Positions 57,153 through 64,000 of a stretch of 64,000 nucleotides of DNA are shown piece after piece. Location of the stretch: NCBI GenBank assembly GCA_916048095.2, contig OU696585.1, positions 6,793,460-6,857,459 of the forward strand, given 5' to 3'. Position 1 is the first letter of the stretch, and every line of letters begins with the position of its first letter. The notes under the pieces were generated by a model that made no database searches, had not been told where the DNA came from, and saw only the letters and a program-made list of their open reading frames with translations. The translations under genes and the position numbers were made by a program. The stretch is from Sacculina carcini (lineage: Eukaryota > Arthropoda > Thecostraca > Sacculinidae).

Positions 57153-58224
57153 TTTTAACTACTATCAAAACACTTCTGGCACTCAATCCAGTTAATCATT
57201 CATTTATAATCGTGTATAATCAATATAATCAAACCTAGGTAACGGGAGCGGGGATCACGCCAGTCGCAGATTCACGCCCTCGTCGACTGTCTACGTTTGT
57301 CCGACTGGCGGGGTCAATATTCTACCATCTACTCCTCGTAAACCAGCAATAGTAGAGCTATACAAATTACACCACTGTGTAGAGAATTTTCTGTACTACA
57401 AGATAGGCTATATTTTAAATCGAAAAAATTTCAAAATTCTAATCTACATTACAAATTGTATTTAAACTCCACGCGTCCGATTATCTATACTTTTTTCTCT
57501 ATTTCTCAGCAACTAAATATCACACTTCTAAATATTTAATACCATCATGCTATGGAACTAAATATCACACATCTAAATAAATAATACCATCATGCTGGCA
57601 ATTTTGCTTTCTACAACACGGTATATATTTCCATTTTCCACAGTGTATTAAAAAAGTTACGGCGGTGTGAAGTCAAAATGACAAAGTCAAAAAGGCAAAA
57701 TTAGCACTGAAAAAAGTGAATATTTTGGTCCATATTTTGGTCAATACTCCTCATAAACCAGAAATGGCACAGCCAAAAGAGAAGACTGAAATGACGTATA
57801 ATTATAGGTATCGTTGTATTTTTTCAATAGTTCATTATAGGTGCCGTTCAGACAGAGGTCTTCATGCAGTAATCAGAGCGCCACCTAGTGACAACTACTG
57901 GAAGCAAAACTCTACCGTCGAGACGTGGCGGCATATCGTCGTTTGATGTTAATTTGCGGTGTTCGTTTGATGTTGATTGAAGTCCCCTATTGATTCATTA
58001 ACTGATTCAATGATTGATATGATTATCAGCTAGACTTATTTTAGATGCGTTGTGCGAGTGTGTAAAAAAGTGTATATAGTCATGAAATGCACGAAAGTGG
58101 CCATTTGATATACATTTTTCACGTTGAGAAGCACATGAAGTCTCAAATTTATATTACTGGGTCAATTGATCAGCTCTAGTTGACCTCATCGTTCAAATAA
58201 GTCAGATCCAGATCAAAAATCTGT

Positions 58225-58409
58225 ATCGCTTCTCGGCCTCAGGCTAAGATCAAAGTGTAGTATCTGTTCTTTTCAGCTTAATATCTGAAACGTCCCCTAC
58301 ATGGGGACCAGTATATTAAACTGATTTTTGCAGATTGGCGGGGTCACAGGGCTTGCTCTGTTCCTGCCGCGGGTCGACCCGGTATTGCACTACATCCGGG
58401 AACGGTCCA
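58225..58409 (+). ncRNA. U2: U2 snRNA, block D gene 8
   Basis: RNA same as unit 1; the spacer upstream has several extra homopolymer bases (about 57822, 57985, 58048, 58063). Confidence 0.95.
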
Positions 58410-59481
58410 TTTTAACTACTATCAAAACAATTCTGGCACTCAATCCAGTTAATCATTCATTTATAATCGTGTATAATCAATATAATCAAACCTAGGTAAC
58501 GGGGAGCGGGGATCACGCCAGTCGCAGATTCACGCCCTCGTCGACTGTCTACGTTTGTCCGACTGGCGGGGGTCAATATTCTACCATCTACTCCTCGTAA
58601 ACCAGCAATAGTAGAGCTATACAAATTACACCACTGTGTAGAGAATTTTTCTGTACTACAAGATAGGCTATATTTTAAATCGAAAAAATTTCAAAATTCT
58701 AATCTACATTACAAATTGTATTTAAACTCCACGCGTCCGATTATCTATACTTTTTTTCTCTATTTCTCAGCAACTAAATATCACACTTCTAAATATTTAA
58801 TACCATCATGCTATGGAACTAAATATCACACATCTAAATAAATAATACCATCATGCTGGCAATTTTGCTTTCTACAACACGGTATATATTTCCATTTTCC
58901 ACAGTGTATTAAAAAAGTTACGGCGGTGTGAAGTCAAAATGACAAAGTCAAAAAGGCAAAATTAGCACTGAAAAAAGTGAATATTTTGGTCCATATTTTG
59001 GTCAATACTCCTCATAAACCAGAAATGGCACAGCCAAAAGAGAAGACTGAAATGACGTATAATTATAGGTATCGTTGTATTTTTCAATAGTTCATTATAG
59101 GTGCCGTTCAGACAGAGGTCTTCATGCAGTAATCAGAGCGCCACCTAGTGACAACTACTGGAAGCAAAACTCTACCGTCGAGACGTGGCGGCATATCGTC
59201 GTTTGATGTTAATTTGCGGTGTTCGTTTGATGTTGATTGAAGTCCCTATTGATTCATTAACTGATTCAATGATTGATATGATTATCAGCTAGACTTATTT
59301 TAGATGCGTGTGCGAGTGTGTAAAAAGTGTATATAGTCATGAAATGCACGAAAGTGGCCATTTGATATACATTTTTCACGTTGAGAAGCACATGAAGTCT
59401 CAAATTTATATTACTGGGTCAATTGATCAGCTCTAGTTGACCTCATCGTTCAAATAAGTCAGATCCAGATCAAAAATCTGT

Positions 59482-59666
59482 ATCGCTTCTCGGCCTCAGG
59501 CTAAGATCAAAGTGTAGTATCTGTTCTTTTCAGCTTAATATCTGAAACGTCCCCTACATGGGGACCAGTATATTAAACTGATTTTTGCAGATTGGCGGGG
59601 TCACAGGGCTTGCTCTGTTCCTGCCGCGGGTCGACCCGGTATTGCACTACATCCGGGAACGGTCCA
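59482..59666 (+). ncRNA. U2: U2 snRNA, block D gene 9
   Basis: Same as the unit 1 gene. Confidence 0.95.
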
Positions 59667-60737
59667 TTTTAACTACTATCAAAACAATTCTGGCACTCAA
59701 TCCAGTTAATCATTCATTTATAATCGTGTATAATCAATATAATCAAACCTAGGTAACGGGAGCGGGGATCACGCCAGTCGCAGATTCACGCCCTCGTCGA
59801 CTGTCTACGTTTGTCCGACTGGCGGGGTCAATATTCTACCATCTACTCCTCGTAAACCAGCAATAGTAGAGCTATACAAATTACACCACTGTGTAGAGAA
59901 TTTTCTGTACTACAAGATAGGCTATATTTTAAATCGAAAAAATTTCAAAATTCTAATCTACATTACAAATTGTATTTAAACTCCACGCGTCCGATTATCT
60001 ATACTTTTTTCTCTATTTCTCAGCAACTAAATATCACACTTCTAAATATTTAATACCATCATGCTATGGAACTAAATATCACACATCTAAATAAATAATA
60101 CCATCATGCTGGCAATTTTGCTTTCTACAACACGGTATATATTTCCATTTTCCACAGTGTATTAAAAAAGTTACGGCGGTGTGAAGTCAAAATGACAAAG
60201 TCAAAAAGGCAAAATTAGCACTGAAAAAAAGTGAATATTTTGGTCCATATTTTGGTCAATACTCCTCATAAACCAGAAATGGCACAGCCAAAAGAGAAGA
60301 CTGAAATGACGTATAATTATAGGTATCGTTGTATTTTTCAATAGTTCATTATAGGTGCCGTTCAGACAGAGGTCTTCATGCAGTAATCAGAGCGCCACCT
60401 AGTGACAACTACTGGAAGCAAAACTCTACCGTCGAGACGTGGCGGCATATCGTCGTTTGATGTTAATTTGCGGTGTTCGTTTGATGTTGATTGAAGTCCC
60501 TATTGATTCATTAACTGATTCAATGATTGATATGATTATCAGCTAGACTTATTTTAGATGCGTGTGTGCGAGTGTGTAAAAAGTGTATATAGTCATGAAA
60601 TGCACGAAAGTGGCCATTTGATATACATTTTTCACGTTGAGAAGCACATGAAGTCTCAAATTTATATTACTGGGTCAATTGATCAGCTCTAGTTGACCTC
60701 ATCGTTCAAATAAGTCAGATCCAGATCAAAAATCTGT

Positions 60738-60924
60738 ATCGCTTCTCGGCCTCAGGCTAAGATCAAAGTGTAGTATCTGTTCTTTTTCAGCTTAATATCT
60801 GAAACGTCCCCCTACATGGGGACCAGTATATTAAACTGATTTTTGCAGATTGGCGGGGTCACAGGGCTTGCTCTGTTCCTGCCGCGGGTCGACCCGGTAT
60901 TGCACTACATCCGGGAACGGTCCA
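60738..60924 (+). ncRNA. U2: U2 snRNA, block D gene 10
   Basis: An extra T in stem-loop IIa (near 60785) and an extra C in IIb (near 60810); 187 nt. Confidence 0.88.
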
Positions 60925-61993
60925 TTTTAACTACTATCAAAACAATTCTGGCACTCAATCCAGTTAATCATTCATTTATAATCGTGTATAATCAATATAA
61001 TCAAACCTAGGTAACGGGAGCGGGGATCACGCCAGTCGCAGATTCACGCCCTCGTCGACTGTCTACGTTTGTCCCGACTGGCGGGGTCAATATTCTACCA
61101 TCTACTCCTCGTAAACCAGCAATAGTAGAGCTATACAAATTACACCACTGTGTAGAGAATTTTCTGTACTACAAGATAGGCTATATTTTAAATCGAAAAA
61201 ATTTCAAAATTCTAATCTACATTACAAATTGTATTTAAACTCCACGCGTCCGATTATCTATACTTTTTTCTCTATTTCTCAGCAACTAAATATCACACTT
61301 CTAAATATTTAATACCATCATGCTATGGAACTAAATATCACACATCTAAATAAATAATACCATCATGCTGGCAATTTTGCTTTCTACAACACGGTATATA
61401 TTTCCATTTTCCACAGTGTATTAAAAAAGTTACGGCGGTGTGAAGTCAAAATGACAAAGTCAAAAAGGCAAAATTAGCACTGAAAAAAGTGAATATTTTG
61501 GTCCATATTTTGGTCAATACTCCTCATAAACCAGAAATGGCACAGCCAAAAGAGAAGACTGAAATGACGTATAATTATAGGTATCGTTGTATTTTTCAAT
61601 AGTTCATTATAGGTGCCGTTCAGACAGAGGTCTTCATGCAGTAATCAGAGCGCCACCTAGTGACAACTACTGGAAGCAAAACTCTACCGTCGAGACGTGG
61701 CGGCATATCGTCGTTTGATGTTAATTTGCGGTGTTCGTTTGATGTTGATTGAAGTCCCTATTGATTCATTAACTGATTCAATGATTGATATGATTATCAG
61801 CTAGACTTATTTTAGATGCGTGTGCGAGTGTGTAAAAAGTGTATATAGTCATGAAATGCACGAAAGTGGCCATTTGATATACATTTTTCACGTTGAGAAG
61901 CACATGAAGTCTCAAATTTATATTACTGGGTCAATTGATCAGCTCTAGTTGACCTCATCGTTCAAATAAGTCAGATCCAGATCAAAAATCTGT

Positions 61994-62178
61994 ATCGCTT
62001 CTCGGCCTCAGGCTAAGATCAAAGTGTAGTATCTGTTCTTTTCAGCTTAATATCTGAAACGTCCCCTACATGGGGACCAGTATATTAAACTGATTTTTGC
62101 AGATTGGCGGGGTCACAGGGCTTGCTCTGTTCCTGCCGCGGGTCGACCCGGTATTGCACTACATCCGGGAACGGTCCA
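61994..62178 (+). ncRNA. U2: U2 snRNA, block D gene 11
   Basis: Same as the unit 1 gene. Confidence 0.95.
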
Positions 62179-63243
62179 TTTTAACTACTATCAAAACAAT
62201 TCTGGCACTCAATCCAGTTAATCATTCATTTATAATCGTGTATAATCAATATAATCAAACCTAGGTAACGGGAGCGGGGGATCACGCCAGTCGCAGATTC
62301 ACGCCCTCGTCGACTGTCTACGTTTGTCCGACTGGCGGGGTCAATATTCTACCATCTACTCCTCGTAAACCAGCAATAGTAGAGCTATACAAATTACACC
62401 ACTGTGTAGAGAATTTTCTGTACTACAAGATAGGCTATATTTTAAATCGAAAAAATTTCAAATTCTAATCTACATTACAAATTGTATTTAAACTCCACGC
62501 GTCCGATTATCTATACTTTTTTCTCTATTTCTCAGCAAAATATCACACTTCTAAATATTTAATACCATCATGCTATGGAACTAAATATCACACATCTAAA
62601 TAAATAATACCATCATGCTGGCAATTTTGCTTTCTACAACACGGTATATATTTCCATTTTCCACAGTGTATTAAAAAAGTTACGGCGGTGTGAAGTCAAA
62701 ATGACAAAGTCAAAAAGGCAAAATTAGCACTGAAAAAAGTGAATATTTTGGTCCATATTTTGGTCAATACTCCTCATAAACCAGAAATGGCACAGCCAAA
62801 AGAGAAGACTGAAATGACGTATAATTATAGGTATCGTTGTATTTTTCAATAGTTCATTATAGGTGCCGTTCAGACAGAGGTCTTCATGCAGTAATCAGAG
62901 CGCCACCTAGTGACAACTACTGGAAGCAAAACTCTACCGTCGAGACGTGGCGGCATATCGTCGTTTGATGTTAATTTGCGGTGTTCGTTTGATGTTGATT
63001 GAAGTCCCTATTGATTCATTAACTGATTCAATGATTGATATGATTATCAGCTAGACTTATTTTAGATGCGTGTGCGAGTGTGTAAAAAGTGTATATAGTC
63101 ATGAAATGCACGAAAGTGGCCATTTGATATACATTTTTCACGTTGAGAAGCACATGAAGTCTCAAATTTATATTACTGGGTCAATTGATCAGCTCTAGTT
63201 GACCTCATCGTTCAAATAAGTCAGATCCAGATCAAAAATCTGT

Positions 63244-63428
63244 ATCGCTTCTCGGCCTCAGGCTAAGATCAAAGTGTAGTATCTGTTCTTTTCAGCTTAA
63301 TATCTGAAACGTCCCCTACATGGGGACCAGTATATTAAACTGATTTTTGCAGATTGGCGGGGTCACAGGGCTTGCTCTGTTCCTGCCGCGGGTCGACCCG
63401 GTATTGCACTACATCCGGGAACGGTCCA
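63244..63428 (+). ncRNA. U2: U2 snRNA, block D gene 12
   Basis: RNA same as unit 1; the preceding spacer has lost four bases (one A near 62460 and CTA near 62538) and gained a G near 62276. Confidence 0.95.
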
Positions 63429-64000
63429 TTTTAACTACTATCAAAACAATTCTGGCACTCAATCCAGTTAATCATTCATTTATAATCGTGTATAATCAAT
63501 ATAATCAAACCTAGGTAACGGGAGCGGGGATCACGCCAGTCGCAGATTCACGCCCTCGTCGACTGTCTACGTTTGTCCGACTGGCGGGGTCAATATTCTA
63601 CCATCTACTCCTCGTAAACCAGCAATAGTAGAGCTATACAAATTACACCACTGTGTAGAGAATTTTCTGTACTACAAGATAGGCTATATTTTAAATCGAA
63701 AAAATTTCAAAATTCTAATCTACATTACAAATTGTATTTAAACTCCACGCGTCCGATTATCTATACTTTTTTCTCTATTTCTCAGCAACTAAATATCACA
63801 CTTCTAAATATTTAATACCATCATGCTATGGAACTAAATATCACACATCTAAATAAATAATACCATCATGCTGGCAATTTTGCTTTCTACAACACGGTAT
63901 ATATTTCCATTTTCCACAGTGTATTAAAAAAGTTACGGCGGTGTGAAGTCAAAATGACAAAGTCAAAAAGGCAAAATTAGCACTGAAAAAAGTGAATATT

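Larger units (their letters stand above)
48507..64000 (+). repeat. U2 tandem array, block D (after the gap)
   Basis: Twelve U2 genes with spacers and no retrotransposon insertion. Gene-to-gene distances are 1256, 1256, 1255, 1256, 1255, 1254, 1258, 1257, 1256, 1256 and 1250 bp, against 1253 left of the gap. The excess is nearly all single extra bases in homopolymers (for example 48687, 50181, 51385, 52470, 54914, 58501, 60229, 62276). The last complete unit has small losses near 62460 and 62538. The window ends inside a spacer. Confidence 0.95.

Noticed and set aside
57716..57946. 76-codon frame in a U2 spacer of block D
   Set aside because: Present in only one unit because of an extra T near 57822; the equivalent stretch in other units is closed.

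Overview
The window is a eukaryotic, most likely invertebrate animal, tandem array of U2 spliceosomal snRNA genes that has been invaded by two kinds of non-LTR retrotransposon. The repeat unit is 1253 bp, all in the same orientation (+). Each unit holds one U2 gene of about 185 nt, recognisable from the 5' end, the branch-site pairing motif GTAGTA at nt 33-38, the stem-loop IIa and IIb sequences, the Sm site ATTTTTG and stem-loops III and IV. About 1068 bp of non-coding spacer separates successive U2 genes. I count 27 uninterrupted U2 genes and 4 interrupted ones. The species cannot be fixed from this sequence. The metazoan assignment rests on the U2 sequence and the retroelement families, and is an inference.

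Layout: eight intact units (1-10811); a unit carrying an APE-type (CR1/L2/Crack/Daphne-like) retrotransposon at 10812-14688, about 60 bp upstream of U2, and a full-length restriction-like-endonuclease (RLE) retrotransposon inside the U2 gene (14786-20300); a unit with a second full-length RLE element in U2 (21554-27068); five intact U2 genes (28287-33483); a unit with a 5'-truncated RLE element in U2 (34588-35632); two intact U2 genes (36850-38287); a second copy of the double-insertion unit (APE element 39299-43175, RLE element from 43273) that runs into a 500-N assembly gap (48007-48506); and twelve further U2 units to the window end (48507-64000).

The RLE element has the layout of the R2/NeSL-type elements. 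It has N-terminal zinc fingers, a long low-complexity linker, a reverse transcriptase with FADD, a C-terminal CCHC knuckle and an RPD...VDV endonuclease core, all in one ORF of 1520 codons. Every copy sits at the same phosphodiester position of U2, between nt 36 and 37, which splits GTAGTA. By target and architecture it belongs with the described U2-specific lineage Utopia. The spacer of every U2 unit also carries a 75-bp fragment that is about 85 percent identical to an internal piece of this element's ORF, in an open frame and differing largely at synonymous sites. It appears to be a fossil of a related element trapped in the repeat and homogenised across the array.

The genes work as host and parasite. 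The U2 promoter presumably drives transcription of U2-inserted elements, the element protein nicks U2 DNA and reverse transcribes its RNA there, and unequal exchange or gene conversion spreads or removes interrupted units. The array left of the gap is near-perfectly homogeneous. The part right of the gap carries many single-base homopolymer insertions and is probably less well polished sequence.
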